From CAYLMG01 sp964464635 (GTDB lineage Bacteria; Planctomycetota; Phycisphaerae; Sedimentisphaerales; Anaerobacaceae), in NCBI GenBank assembly GCA_964464635.1, contig CAYXGT010000001.1, forward strand, positions 1 through 64,000: DNA of 64,000 bases, in the 5' to 3' direction. Of the stretch, positions 16,565 to 25,288 are shown piece after piece. Numbering within the stretch: position 1 is the stretch's first letter; each line of letters begins with the position of its first letter. Under the pieces are notes generated by a model that saw nothing but the letters and a program-made list of their open reading frames with translations, did not search any database and was not told where the DNA came from. Made by a program: the position numbers and the translations under genes.

Positions 16565-17851
16565 CTACTTGAACATAAAACCGGCGTAACTTGCCGCTGA
16601 GCCAAGCTCTTCGTGAATCCGCAAAAGCTGATTATACTTGCAAATCCTGTCCGTACGCGATGCCGAGCCCGTCTTAATCTGCCCGACACCCGAGGCAACC
16701 GCCAAATCTGCAATTGTCGTATCCTCGGTCTCTCCGCTGCGGTGACTTATTACCGCCGTCCAGCCGGCTCTCTTGGCCATATTTATCGCCTCGAACGTCT
16801 CCGTCAATGTCCCTATCTGGTTGAGTTTTATCAGTATCGAATTGGCGCTGCCCTCTTTTATTCCTTTTGCAAGCCGCTGCGTATTCGTCACAAATAAATC
16901 GTCACCGACAATCTGTATCTTGTCACCAAGCTTCTTCGTCATCTTTGCCCAGCCGGCCCAGTCATCCTCTGCAAGACCGTCCTCGATAGAAACTATCGGA
17001 TACTTGTTAACCCAGCTCGCCCAGTGCTCTATCAGCTTTTCGGAAGAGAGCTTTTTCTTCGGCGCGGACTTAAAAAAGCTGTAGCTCTTCGAGCTTTCAA
17101 CCCACATCTCGCTTGTCGCAGGGTCAAGTGCAATCGCAATGTCCTTGCCCGGCTTGTACCCCGCCTTCTTTATTGCGGTCATAATAACTTCCATCGCCTC
17201 TTCATTGCTCTTGAGCATCGGTGCAAAGCCGCCTTCGTCACCTACGCTTGTTGCATAGCCCTTACCTGCAAGAACTTTCTTCAGCGTATGGAATGTCTCT
17301 GCCCCCATCTGCAGGGCCTGCGGAAAATCCTTTGCCCCTATGGGCATTATCATAAACTCCTGAAAGTCCACATTATTATCCGAATGCTTTCCGCCGTTTA
17401 GAATATTCATCATCGGAACAGGCAGCAGATTCGCTCCGCAGCCGCCGAGATACTTATAAAGCGGCAGGGCCGCCGACTCAGCCGCCGCCTTCGCTACCGC
17501 AAGCGAAACACCGAGTATCGCATTCGCTCCGAGTTTCTTCTTATTCGCCGTCCCGTCCAGCTCAATCATTAACGAATCGATTTGCTGCTGGGCCGTTGCA
17601 TCCAGCCCGAGAACCTCGGGCGCAATGATTTCGTTTACATTTTTCACAGCCGTCGCCACTCCCTTTCCCATATAGCGTTTGGCCTTACTGTCGCGAAGCT
17701 CGACCGCCTCGTGCGCGCCTGTGCTTGCTCCCGACGGCACCGCCGCCCGCGCGAACGAACCATCATCAAGCAAGACATCAACCTCTATTGTGGGATTACC
17801 ACGCGAATCCAGTATCTCCCGCGCCCTTACATCTATTATCGTGCTGAACAT
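16565..17851 (-). CDS. eno: Enolase
   Basis: Glycolytic enzyme that converts 2-phosphoglycerate to phosphoenolpyruvate and back. From the ATG at 17851 the protein has 428 residues, the normal length, and begins with the family start (MFSTIIDVRAREILDSRGNP). Landmarks are the mobile-loop region PSGASTGAHEA, SVGDEGGFAP, the metal-binding SIEDGLAEDDW, the signature LIKLNQIGTLTE with its catalytic Lys, and SHRSGETEDTTIADLA. The ribosome-binding site AAGGAAAAG precedes this ATG; a start 20 codons upstream is also open but not family-like. Confidence 0.97.
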   Translation of the reverse strand: MFSTIIDVRAREILDSRGNPTIEVDVLLDDGSFARAAVPSGASTGAHEAVELRDSKAKRYMGKGVATAVKNVNEIIAPEVLGLDATAQQQIDSLMIELDGTANKKKLGANAILGVSLAVAKAAAESAALPLYKYLGGCGANLLPVPMMNILNGGKHSDNNVDFQEFMIMPIGAKDFPQALQMGAETFHTLKKVLAGKGYATSVGDEGGFAPMLKSNEEAMEVIMTAIKKAGYKPGKDIAIALDPATSEMWVESSKSYSFFKSAPKKKLSSEKLIEHWASWVNKYPIVSIEDGLAEDDWAGWAKMTKKLGDKIQIVGDDLFVTNTQRLAKGIKEGSANSILIKLNQIGTLTETFEAINMAKRAGWTAVISHRSGETEDTTIADLAVASGVGQIKTGSASRTDRICKYNQLLRIHEELGSAASYAGFMFK

Positions 17852-17925
17852 ATTCTTTTCCTTTCCACACCTTTCATAAAAAAATTCCACCGAAAACAAA
17901 CACTCTATCAAACAGAATCATTCTT

Positions 17926-18078
17926 TTAACCGTTTTTGCCTCGCCAGTCAAGTGCGAATATCGAAGCTCTCCCCTTCGCATTTTTGGCGAGCATTATGAC
18001 CCTGCCGATGGTGCTCTGAACAGACCGGATTGTAAGGGCATTGTCGTTGAGATTCAGCGGAAAAATATAAAGCTGATT
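17926..18078 (-). other. Short coding-like frame, possible gene remnant
   Basis: Between eno and the next minus-strand gene there is a 50-codon frame closed by a stop at 17926-17928 and bounded upstream by a stop at 18079-18081. It reads like the conserved end of a protein (LNLNDNALTIRSVQSTIGRV ... GRASIFALDWRGKNG) but has no ATG. It could be the degraded tail of a lost gene or a small protein with an unusual start. Confidence 0.3.
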
Positions 18079-18129
18079 TCAGCTAAATGATATGTCCAAA
18101 CTTCTGAGTTGGTAAACCGATAAACTATC

Positions 18130-18675
18130 TTAGTGGAAATCGAACATAGACTGAGTCTTCACTATTGTAACCTGCTCTGGATAAGCTGAAAACGTATGAA
18201 CGTGCAGCTCCTGAGGTCTCGCCTCGAAATCGACATAACAGAATGGCTGAAGACCGGCAGTTTCAAGCTCGGGAAACTTGACAAAAACACCGCGATTGCG
18301 GGCAAACCGCTCAAGGTCACTGTGGCTCTGCTGATAAAGGGCGGGCGTCATCTTCTCTATCTGAAAGTCCGTCATATAGCTGACACCACGGCTCAGCGTG
18401 CACTTGTGGCTGCGGGGTCCGCGAAACTGAAAACGCTCAATCATCCCGCGATGAGGAAGAATCTGGCCGGGGATACTGACAACCTCGCTGAGACAAACAT
18501 CTTTTGCAAAAACGCTGATGACGTGAGTACAGCCGGTAATCCATATATGTGCTTCGTATTTCTCTGTCTTTAATTCTCGTCTGGCATAAATAGTAAAAAG
18601 TTCCGGGTGAAGCGGTTTTTGAAACAAACTAAATGTCAGCCCTTCAACAGCTACATTAATGCGTGGTGAATCCAT
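18130..18675 (-). CDS. Conserved hypothetical protein, DUF2617-like
   Basis: A 181-residue soluble protein without signal or membrane segments. HIWITGCTHVISV, LPHRGMIERFQFRGPRSHKC and the ending on SAYPEQVTIVKTQS are reminiscent of the DUF2617 family, of unknown function, found in actinobacteria and planctomycetes. That assignment is from memory of the pattern and should be confirmed by a profile search. No operon partner is obvious; about 280 bp separate it from eno. Confidence 0.6.
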   Translation of the reverse strand: MDSPRINVAVEGLTFSLFQKPLHPELFTIYARRELKTEKYEAHIWITGCTHVISVFAKDVCLSEVVSIPGQILPHRGMIERFQFRGPRSHKCTLSRGVSYMTDFQIEKMTPALYQQSHSDLERFARNRGVFVKFPELETAGLQPFCYVDFEARPQELHVHTFSAYPEQVTIVKTQSMFDFH

Positions 18676-18885
18676 AAATTTATCCCTAAACGAAAATGCA
18701 AACTATCACATACAATATTATTATACGAAAATTGCCGCTGCCAATTCAACCCTTATACCAGTATTGATAAACGCGTTTAGCCCGCTTATAGGACTAACAT
18801 TTCACAAACCACCGGAATAAAAAGAGTAATGGAAATCAAATTTTTTAAAAAAATTTAACAAAACCTGAAAATGCCCCGATTTTTT

Positions 18886-19815
18886 TTACCCCCCGTTAAG
18901 GTATGCCTGAATGAAAACCGCGATGATATTATAAAAAGCGTGTGTGCCGGCTGTTATCCCGAAACCCCGCACCGCAAACACAACCGCGAAATAAACCCCC
19001 GCAATCGTCCGGAAAATAAACTCCGTCAAATCAAACGCGTCCGCCTGCTGGCCGCTGAAAAATGCCATATGATGATGCGCACTGAACAGAGCGGCTGCAA
19101 TAATAACCGACAGCACAATCGACTGATTGTGACTGAGCTTCAGCAAATCATAAAAGAAAATCATCAAAACACATATCAGTATCAGCCGGAACACAAGCTC
19201 CTCATAAATGCCCGCCCCGATGCCGGTTACGATACCCGCAAGGATATTCGAGTGCACAACTGAATTTATCTGCTCATCCTCACCAACCTGAAAATCACCC
19301 TGCTCACCAGGGCGAACAACCATCTGCGACTGACAATAAACAACGCTTCTCATAGTTGCAGCACCGGCTCTATCCTGCTGCTCTATCGGCTGCGAAGATG
19401 TAATCAAAAACAAACCCAACACTATCAATGGCACTGCAAGGATAATACTCTCGGCTGCCATCCACCCGAGGTCGGCCGGCACACAATACCAGCGCTTGCG
19501 GGAGACAACCTGCAGTGACAATAAAATCACAACCACCACAAAAGGCGGCGCAGCCCACGCAATCTTGCTGCTGAAACCGACATACTCGATAAAATTCTGA
19601 AGCCATACAAACGCCACTACCCTGATTTGAGCATGCCTCAGGACGTCCGTATTGATAAGAATTGTCCCCACCTCGTAAAAAACAATAAACGGCAAAAGAA
19701 ACACCAAGCCGTAAAAAGGCCGGCCCGTCCGCTCAAGATATGAATCCCTTGTGAAGTTCAGAAGCTGGCTCGTGCTGTAGCTGAACCTGTCTTTCACTCC
19801 ATTGCTCTTCGCCAT
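18886..19815 (-). CDS. CPBP-family intramembrane metalloprotease (Abi domain)
   Basis: A 309-residue multi-pass membrane protein. The C-terminal half contains the CPBP motifs that form the glutamate/histidine active site: EELVFR (EExxxR), FSAHHH (FxxxH-like) and THAFYNI (HxxxN). Relatives include type II CAAX prenyl proteases and bacteriocin-immunity proteins. The N-terminal 60 residues are polar, followed by about seven membrane helices. A hydrophilic loop around 145-185 is longer than usual. Its substrate is unknown. No partner gene is adjacent. Confidence 0.85.
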   Translation of the reverse strand: MAKSNGVKDRFSYSTSQLLNFTRDSYLERTGRPFYGLVFLLPFIVFYEVGTILINTDVLRHAQIRVVAFVWLQNFIEYVGFSSKIAWAAPPFVVVVILLSLQVVSRKRWYCVPADLGWMAAESIILAVPLIVLGLFLITSSQPIEQQDRAGAATMRSVVYCQSQMVVRPGEQGDFQVGEDEQINSVVHSNILAGIVTGIGAGIYEELVFRLILICVLMIFFYDLLKLSHNQSIVLSVIIAAALFSAHHHMAFFSGQQADAFDLTEFIFRTIAGVYFAVVFAVRGFGITAGTHAFYNIIAVFIQAYLNGG

Positions 19816-19889
19816 AGTGATAACTCTTCCTTACGTAATACAAACGTCAACATCAAAACTCAATGTGCTTTGTAGAAAACACCTCTATA

Positions 19890-19955
19890 GTCATTCCCGC
19901 GCAGGCAGGAATCCAATTTTATAGTCTATAGATTCCGCATCAAGTGCGGAATGAC
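19890..19955. repeat. 66-bp palindromic repeat element with GTCATTCC/GGAATGAC ends
   Basis: Two different hairpins (the first about GTCATTCCCGCGCAGGCAGG, the second GATTCCGCATCAAGTGCGG) lie head to head between perfect 8-bp terminal inverted repeats GTCATTCC and GGAATGAC. The copy at 43685-43750 is the same element in opposite orientation. It resembles REP/BIME elements. It lies between the divergent CPBP and glycosylase genes. No transposase for it is present in the window. Confidence 0.85.
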
Positions 19956-20099
19956 AATTGAACAAGTCTCTTTTCTACAGAGCAAACTCAATGACGACTA
20001 TGAACAAAAAATTTAATCAGAGTTTACTTAAATTGTCTTAAGATTACAATAGACAAAAAATAATGCAGAAATGCTCACTTTGTACCGGGCTGTTTAGTT

Positions 20100-20765
20100 A
20101 TGACAGGACAGAAACTAACCGAAATTTACAATCTGCTTTCAGAGCGCTTCGGCCCTCAGCACTGGTGGCCGGGAGAAACCCCCTTCGAAATAATTATCGG
20201 CGCAATACTTACGCAGAACACAAACTGGTCAAACGTCGAAAAAGCAATCACAAACCTTAAATCTCAAAACCTGCTCTCGCCTGAAAAGCTAATCAGTATA
20301 AATACTGAAAGAATGGCCGGGCTTATCCGCCCCGCAGGCTACTTCAATATAAAAGCGAAAAGACTGAAAAACTTTTTGAACTGGCTTACCGAAAATTACC
20401 AGGGCCGGCTCGAAAATCTCTACTCCGTCGATACCGAACAATTAAAACAGCAGCTTCTAAGTATAACCGGAATCGGCGCCGAGACCGCCGACTCGATTCT
20501 CTTGTACGCACTTTCAAGACCTGTCTTTGTCGTCGATGCCTACACAGCCCGCATAGCTGTAAGGCACAATCTTATCGAGCCTCCCTTTGATTACTCACAG
20601 CTTCAGGAGCTTTTTCAAAATAACCTGACCGAAGACGTCCGGCTTTTCAATGAATATCACGCGCTGCTGGTAAAACTTGGAAAGGAATACTGCCGCAAGA
20701 AACCGAAATGTGCCGGCTGTCCCCTCGAAAAACTGCCCCACAACATCGAAGAGCAATCCTTCTAA
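20100..20765 (+). CDS. HhH-GPD DNA glycosylase, MagIII/endonuclease III-like
   Basis: A 221-residue base-excision repair glycosylase. The helix-hairpin-helix ITGIGAETAD (122-131) is followed by the catalytic Asp in VVDAYTA (Asp146). Where bifunctional endonuclease III has its catalytic Lys (GVGRKTAN) this protein has Glu128, so it should be a monofunctional glycosylase, as in Helicobacter MagIII (3-methyladenine glycosylase), whose GIGKESADAIL region it resembles. The C-terminal Fe-S motif has only three cysteines (198, 204, 207); the fourth is missing, so cluster binding is uncertain. The start at 20100 gives a normal family N-terminus. Confidence 0.85.
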   Translation: MTGQKLTEIYNLLSERFGPQHWWPGETPFEIIIGAILTQNTNWSNVEKAITNLKSQNLLSPEKLISINTERMAGLIRPAGYFNIKAKRLKNFLNWLTENYQGRLENLYSVDTEQLKQQLLSITGIGAETADSILLYALSRPVFVVDAYTARIAVRHNLIEPPFDYSQLQELFQNNLTEDVRLFNEYHALLVKLGKEYCRKKPKCAGCPLEKLPHNIEEQSF

Positions 20766-20801
20766 GACAAAGCCGGCACAAAATCATTTATCATTAAAAA
20801 C

Positions 20802-23219
20802 TTATTTTACTTCCAGCGAATACAAAGTTGCACTCAAGGCAGGTATCGTCAAAGTATCTGAAATTTCTCTTACCGGTTTCTCAACAAAATCTACCTTTCT
20901 TGGTTGTCCCGGCTCATTATAAGCCTGCGGGTCATTGCCCGTCATAGTCCACATCCTGCCTTTACCCGTTAACTCGATGTTCTTGATTTCAAGAGGCATC
21001 TTCATTTTCAGGTTGGTCGGATTGACAATGCTGATAGTAAGTTTCTTGCCGTTGGCGCTTAATGCCGCTGCTGCATCTAAGGACAGAGTTTTTCCGCTCA
21101 CCTCAACAGGTATCGAGCCGTACTCCCTGCGATAAAGCCTGAGCACCAGGCCGGTCGTCTCGAATTCCGCCGCCGTCTTGCTGGTTTTAATACAGCCGAT
21201 GACGTTGACCGTCTGGGCGTAGTTTGCCATATACATAATGTCACTGTTACGATAGTACTCGTGAAGCCCTTTTGCGATACCGAGCCCGTCCTTGAGAAAA
21301 TATCGTGTCCCCAGCTCGCCGAATACGTGCCGGCCGTACCAGAAATTCCATTCGTCCATCGCAATCCGGATATCCTTGCCTTTCAGCGATTCTATCTCTT
21401 GACGATATCTGCGATGTGCGTCACTGATTCTCTTTATATTTTCTGCCGGCCAGGCAATATGACCCATAAGGCTCGGCCTTTCCTGGCAGTAAAAATGCTC
21501 GCTTATCAAATCCATATGGTCGGCGCATTTCTCCAGCATCATCTCATCCCACCTGCCGACACTGCCGACCGCAACAAGTTTTATCGACGGGTCCACCTTT
21601 TTCATAGCATCTGCGCACTCGTTATGCTTGAGAACGTATTCTTCCAGCGGCATATTGCCAAGCTGCCAGTTGCCGTACATCTCGTTGCCCACGCACCAGA
21701 ACTTGACGCCGAACGGCTTCGCCGCGCCGTTCGTCGCCCGCAGGTTACCTAACCTGGTATCGGTTGAGCCGTTCGCATATTCGACCTCTTCAGCACTCTG
21801 CTCAACACTTCCCAGGCCGGTATTAACCGCTATCATAGGTTCGGCGCCGACGATTTTGCAAAACTCTATATACTCGTGCATCCCGAAGTCGTTATGCTCA
21901 ACACCCGTCCAGGCCGGGTTCTTGCGGGGCGGCCGCTTGTCACGGTCCGGATTAATGCCGTCACGCCAGTCGTAACCGCTCACGAAATTGCCGCCGGGCC
22001 AGCGGTAAACCGGTGAGTTAAGCTCCTTGAGAAGCGCCAATGTATCCGCACGCATACCCTTGATATTATCTGCAGGCATAATCGAAGCGGTCCCGACCCT
22101 GAATGTCCCTTTGCCCGAACCTATAATTTCCAGCCTGCCGTTATCGGTAGTTGCTTTTGCGGTAAATTCGAAGCCGGAATTCTTATACTCGTTACTTAAA
22201 ACATTTATCGTTATCGAATCTCGTTCGCTTGCCATTTTTCCCCACACAAGGCTGACCTTCACCGAAGCCGCCGATTTGTCACCTGCCAGAACCACCCTGC
22301 CGACATATTTTCTGCCTTTGATAAGAGCAAGCTCTCCCTGAACGATACCAGCAGCCTTGCCCTGTTCGAGAGTAATCTGCGGAGTATGCTCACCGACATA
22401 AGAGTTTTCTTTCACCATTTCCACACAGCCTTCAGGCCCGATGATTTTCCAGGGCGAATTTCTCATTACCCTGTACGGGTCGCCTGCCTCCGCCCCCGGG
22501 TCGAATTGCTCTTCAACCGGGTAACAGAACTTCCTGTCCTCGAGCATCTCCGACCAAATGCCGCCGTAAATACATCTGCCGAGATGCTCGATAAACTGAC
22601 CGTATATATACTTCGATATAGGCTCGCCTTTCTTGCTCACGTCGATTACCACCTCGGGCTTCAGCTCTGTTTTCGAAAGAAGCGTCAGACTTATATCGTC
22701 GAACCACGCCTTGCCCGTCGCTAAGCCCGAGCCGCCATAGACACAATTTACCTGCACGACATCCATACTGTCACTTTCGAATTCGAGGTTAATCTTGGTC
22801 CAGTCGTTGTCGCCTGTAATTGTATTCGAGCGGTAATCGGTCCCCTGAATACTCAACTGTGCTCCCCTGCCGCTAACTGTTTTCAGGTTCTCCGTTTTAA
22901 TCCATCCTGTCAGTCTGTAACGTGAATAGGGACTTACCGGCACCTCAACACTCCAGCTTGCATCTGCTCCCTCCTCTGAACTTATCATAGCACTTTTCTT
23001 TCCCGTCCTTCCAATACTCGCATGCTCAAACTCGGCACTGCCGCCCCACCTTCGTCTCCTCCAGCCGTTCGGCCTCGCTCCTCTGCTCTCCTCGAACGAT
23101 GGATTCCTTACAGGATTCTCAGCTTTGGCCCCCTGCCCGGAATCGCCCGCTGCCTGACAATTCACAGCAAAGCAGACGATAAATACAAAAACTGAGATTA
23201 AGATTATTCGAGCCTTCAT
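20802..23219 (-). CDS. Secreted alpha-L-arabinofuranosidase, GH51 with N-terminal CBM
   Basis: An exported enzyme of 805 residues that should release arabinose from arabinan or arabinoxylan. It has a Sec signal peptide (MKARIILISVFVFIVCFAVN), a carbohydrate-binding module of the CBM4_9/CBM22 type (about 35-185, with NPSFEE and AWFDDISL), then the GH51 catalytic region beginning ISKYIYGQFIEHLGRCIYGG. Predicted acid/base Glu513 in VGNEMYGN and nucleophile Glu623 in AMDEWNFWYG. The C-terminal beta domain ends in PALSATLYSLEVK. Its neighbours are unrelated; it is convergent with the glycosylase gene. Confidence 0.93.
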   Translation of the reverse strand: MKARIILISVFVFIVCFAVNCQAAGDSGQGAKAENPVRNPSFEESRGARPNGWRRRRWGGSAEFEHASIGRTGKKSAMISSEEGADASWSVEVPVSPYSRYRLTGWIKTENLKTVSGRGAQLSIQGTDYRSNTITGDNDWTKINLEFESDSMDVVQVNCVYGGSGLATGKAWFDDISLTLLSKTELKPEVVIDVSKKGEPISKYIYGQFIEHLGRCIYGGIWSEMLEDRKFCYPVEEQFDPGAEAGDPYRVMRNSPWKIIGPEGCVEMVKENSYVGEHTPQITLEQGKAAGIVQGELALIKGRKYVGRVVLAGDKSAASVKVSLVWGKMASERDSITINVLSNEYKNSGFEFTAKATTDNGRLEIIGSGKGTFRVGTASIMPADNIKGMRADTLALLKELNSPVYRWPGGNFVSGYDWRDGINPDRDKRPPRKNPAWTGVEHNDFGMHEYIEFCKIVGAEPMIAVNTGLGSVEQSAEEVEYANGSTDTRLGNLRATNGAAKPFGVKFWCVGNEMYGNWQLGNMPLEEYVLKHNECADAMKKVDPSIKLVAVGSVGRWDEMMLEKCADHMDLISEHFYCQERPSLMGHIAWPAENIKRISDAHRRYRQEIESLKGKDIRIAMDEWNFWYGRHVFGELGTRYFLKDGLGIAKGLHEYYRNSDIMYMANYAQTVNVIGCIKTSKTAAEFETTGLVLRLYRREYGSIPVEVSGKTLSLDAAAALSANGKKLTISIVNPTNLKMKMPLEIKNIELTGKGRMWTMTGNDPQAYNEPGQPRKVDFVEKPVREISDTLTIPALSATLYSLEVK

Positions 23220-23460
23220 AATTTACCCCTTTCCAAAAAATGAAAACAAAATCAGAACTGTTCTTAAAAACCTGTTTGCAAATAATACCCTGCCTTTTCC
23301 CAATTTTAATCAACTATATATATAAAGTAAATTTCGCCGTTTGTCAATTCTCTTTTCCTTTGCGTTTAATCATAAATCGCTCATTTGCGAAATTCTGTTT
23401 GATAATTTTGTCGCTAAATGTATGATATTAATGTGGATTTTAGTAATTGACGGAGAATCA

Positions 23461-24603
23461 ATGAGCAAATTATATCGAAATTTACAGACAAAAATATTAT
23501 GGCGAAACAGCATAATCTTTCCAGCTGCCCTCCTCATACTGTTTGTTTATCGAATACCAGAAACGGCGACGCAGGAAAGTATTGCTGGCGAGCAACAGCA
23601 AACAACCGCCGAAGAATCCTGGACCTTCGTAAGTTTCCCGGACTTTTTCAATTTCGATGTCCCCAATCCCTGGCCGCTCTGGGACGACGCTGTTGACTGG
23701 TACCTCAACCAGGTCAAATCCGAAAATCCGGATTTCGTCCTGATAGCCGGCGACCTGGTTAACGGCCACTGGTGGGACGGCCCGAAGTGCATCGAACAGA
23801 TGGCCGCTTTATATTATCCCGGCTGGATTCGACGTATGCAGAAACACGACCTCAAATTCTATGTCGCCGTCGGTGACCATGAGCTCGGTGACGACCCCTG
23901 GCCACAGGAAAAACTCGAGCTCGTACCACATTTTGAGCGGGTCTTTGCACAGCACCTTGCTATGCCGGATAACGGCCCGCAGAACAAAAAGGGTCTGGCT
24001 TATTACGTCCTTCACAAAAATATGCTCTTAATAACAGTGGAAACTTTCGAGCTGCAGGATGATAAGCTGCATACAGACGTCCTCGGCGAACAGCTCGAGT
24101 GGTTAAAAGATGTGCTGGTAGAACACAAAGACGTCAGACACATCATCGTTCAGGGCCATGTCCCTGTTTTCGGTAATCCCGAAAGCCGCTCATCAAGCCG
24201 GCTGATGCTCGAAGGAGCAAAGACAAGCCGGTTCTGGAAGGTTATCAAAGATGCTGGCGTTGACCTGTACCTCTGCGGAGAGTTTCACGCCGTCACAGCC
24301 GAAGAATCAGACGGAATCTGGCAAATCGTGCACGGCTCATCCTGGGGACGTCAGATTGTAAACACGCAGGACTACCTTGTCTGCACAGTTTTTCCCGACA
24401 GTCTGCACCTCGAAATGAAAAGCATACCAATACAGGCCAAAGGCGGCTATATGTGGAACCTTCATAAGGACAAAGGCCCCAGAGAAATCGTGGAAATACC
24501 GCAACAAGCCAGACAGCAAGGCCCAAAGACAACAGGAACTCTGATAATTCAAAAATCCGAAAGCGGCAAAAAATACCTGAACCGCACCGGCGTCTTTCAG
24601 TAA
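23461..24603 (+). CDS. Membrane-anchored calcineurin-like metallophosphoesterase
   Basis: A 380-residue exported phosphoesterase. The chosen ATG at 23461 opens a signal-anchor (MSKLYRNLQ, positive residues, then IIFPAALLILFVY); the frame is open a further 40 codons upstream without a good start. Metal motifs: the first Asp-His is not standard (FVSFPDFFNFD), then GDLVNGHWWDG, VGDHELGD (in place of GNHE), VQGHVPVFG and CGEFH. Substitution of Asn by Asp in the GNHE motif is unusual. It may act on envelope or extracellular phosphoesters; substrate unknown. Confidence 0.78.
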   Translation: MSKLYRNLQTKILWRNSIIFPAALLILFVYRIPETATQESIAGEQQQTTAEESWTFVSFPDFFNFDVPNPWPLWDDAVDWYLNQVKSENPDFVLIAGDLVNGHWWDGPKCIEQMAALYYPGWIRRMQKHDLKFYVAVGDHELGDDPWPQEKLELVPHFERVFAQHLAMPDNGPQNKKGLAYYVLHKNMLLITVETFELQDDKLHTDVLGEQLEWLKDVLVEHKDVRHIIVQGHVPVFGNPESRSSSRLMLEGAKTSRFWKVIKDAGVDLYLCGEFHAVTAEESDGIWQIVHGSSWGRQIVNTQDYLVCTVFPDSLHLEMKSIPIQAKGGYMWNLHKDKGPREIVEIPQQARQQGPKTTGTLIIQKSESGKKYLNRTGVFQ

Positions 24604-24682
24604 AATCGATAGCTCCTTTATGCAAGATACCTTGCTGCTGGATGAGATGCCGGGATTGAGTGGCTTAATGAAAGGAAAAATT

Positions 24683-25234
24683 ATGAAAACAATTCGACAG
24701 ATTGGCTCGCTTGCTTTTGTGGCAGGTTTGTTCGTTACCATTTTCGCAGGGCTCCCCTGGCACGTGCTTACAGCCGATGACCCGCCTGTGCCCTGGTGGC
24801 TGCGGATAGCAATCTTCGCTCTCTTAGGCGGCATCCTCGTAGTCCTGGTGACATTGGCCATCGAGCAGAGAAAATTCAAAACAGCGGCAGAGCTGCCCCC
24901 TGCCGAAACTGAGACAAAAGTTATTCTGCTGAATTCCGACCAGGTGCCCGGCCGACAGGCAAAGAAAATTCTCGGCCTTGTCCAGGGACATACAGTTTTT
25001 GCTATCTGGCTCGGCAAAGACCTGTCCGCCATTGTCAGGCTTATCCTCGGCGGTGAGCTGACCGAATATACCGAGATGATGGGAAATGCACGAGAGGTAG
25101 CTACAAACAGGATGATAGACGAGGCCGGAAAATTGGGTGCCGATGCGATAATCAACGTTCGCTATATGACAACCTCTGTCATCGGAAGCGCTGCTGAGCT
25201 CTTGGTTTACGGCACCGCCGTCAAGCTCGACTAA
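24683..25234 (+). CDS. YbjQ/UPF0145-family protein with N-terminal membrane helices
   Basis: The 183-residue protein starts at the ATG at 24683 (AAAGGA 6 bp upstream). Two hydrophobic segments (about 8-26 and 38-60) precede a YbjQ-type domain (about 80-183): ILGLVQGHTVFAI, then MMGNAREVATNRMIDEAGKL, GADAIINVRYMTTS and a final LLVYGTAVKL. YbjQ proteins form pentameric rings and are of unknown function; membrane-linked forms are less common. A terminator-like hairpin follows. Confidence 0.82.
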   Translation: MKTIRQIGSLAFVAGLFVTIFAGLPWHVLTADDPPVPWWLRIAIFALLGGILVVLVTLAIEQRKFKTAAELPPAETETKVILLNSDQVPGRQAKKILGLVQGHTVFAIWLGKDLSAIVRLILGGELTEYTEMMGNAREVATNRMIDEAGKLGADAIINVRYMTTSVIGSAAELLVYGTAVKLD

Positions 25235-25274
25235 TAAAGAACCACAAGTTAAAATTAACGGTTCTTTACTTTTT
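25235..25274 (+). terminator. Rho-independent terminator after the YbjQ-like gene
   Basis: Stem TAAAGAACC (25235-25243) pairs with GGTTCTTTA (25260-25268), 9 bp with a 16-nt loop, followed at once by CTTTTT. It separates the YbjQ-like gene from the beta-mannosidase gene. Confidence 0.7.
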
Positions 25275-25288
25275 GGAGAAAAAGGTCG

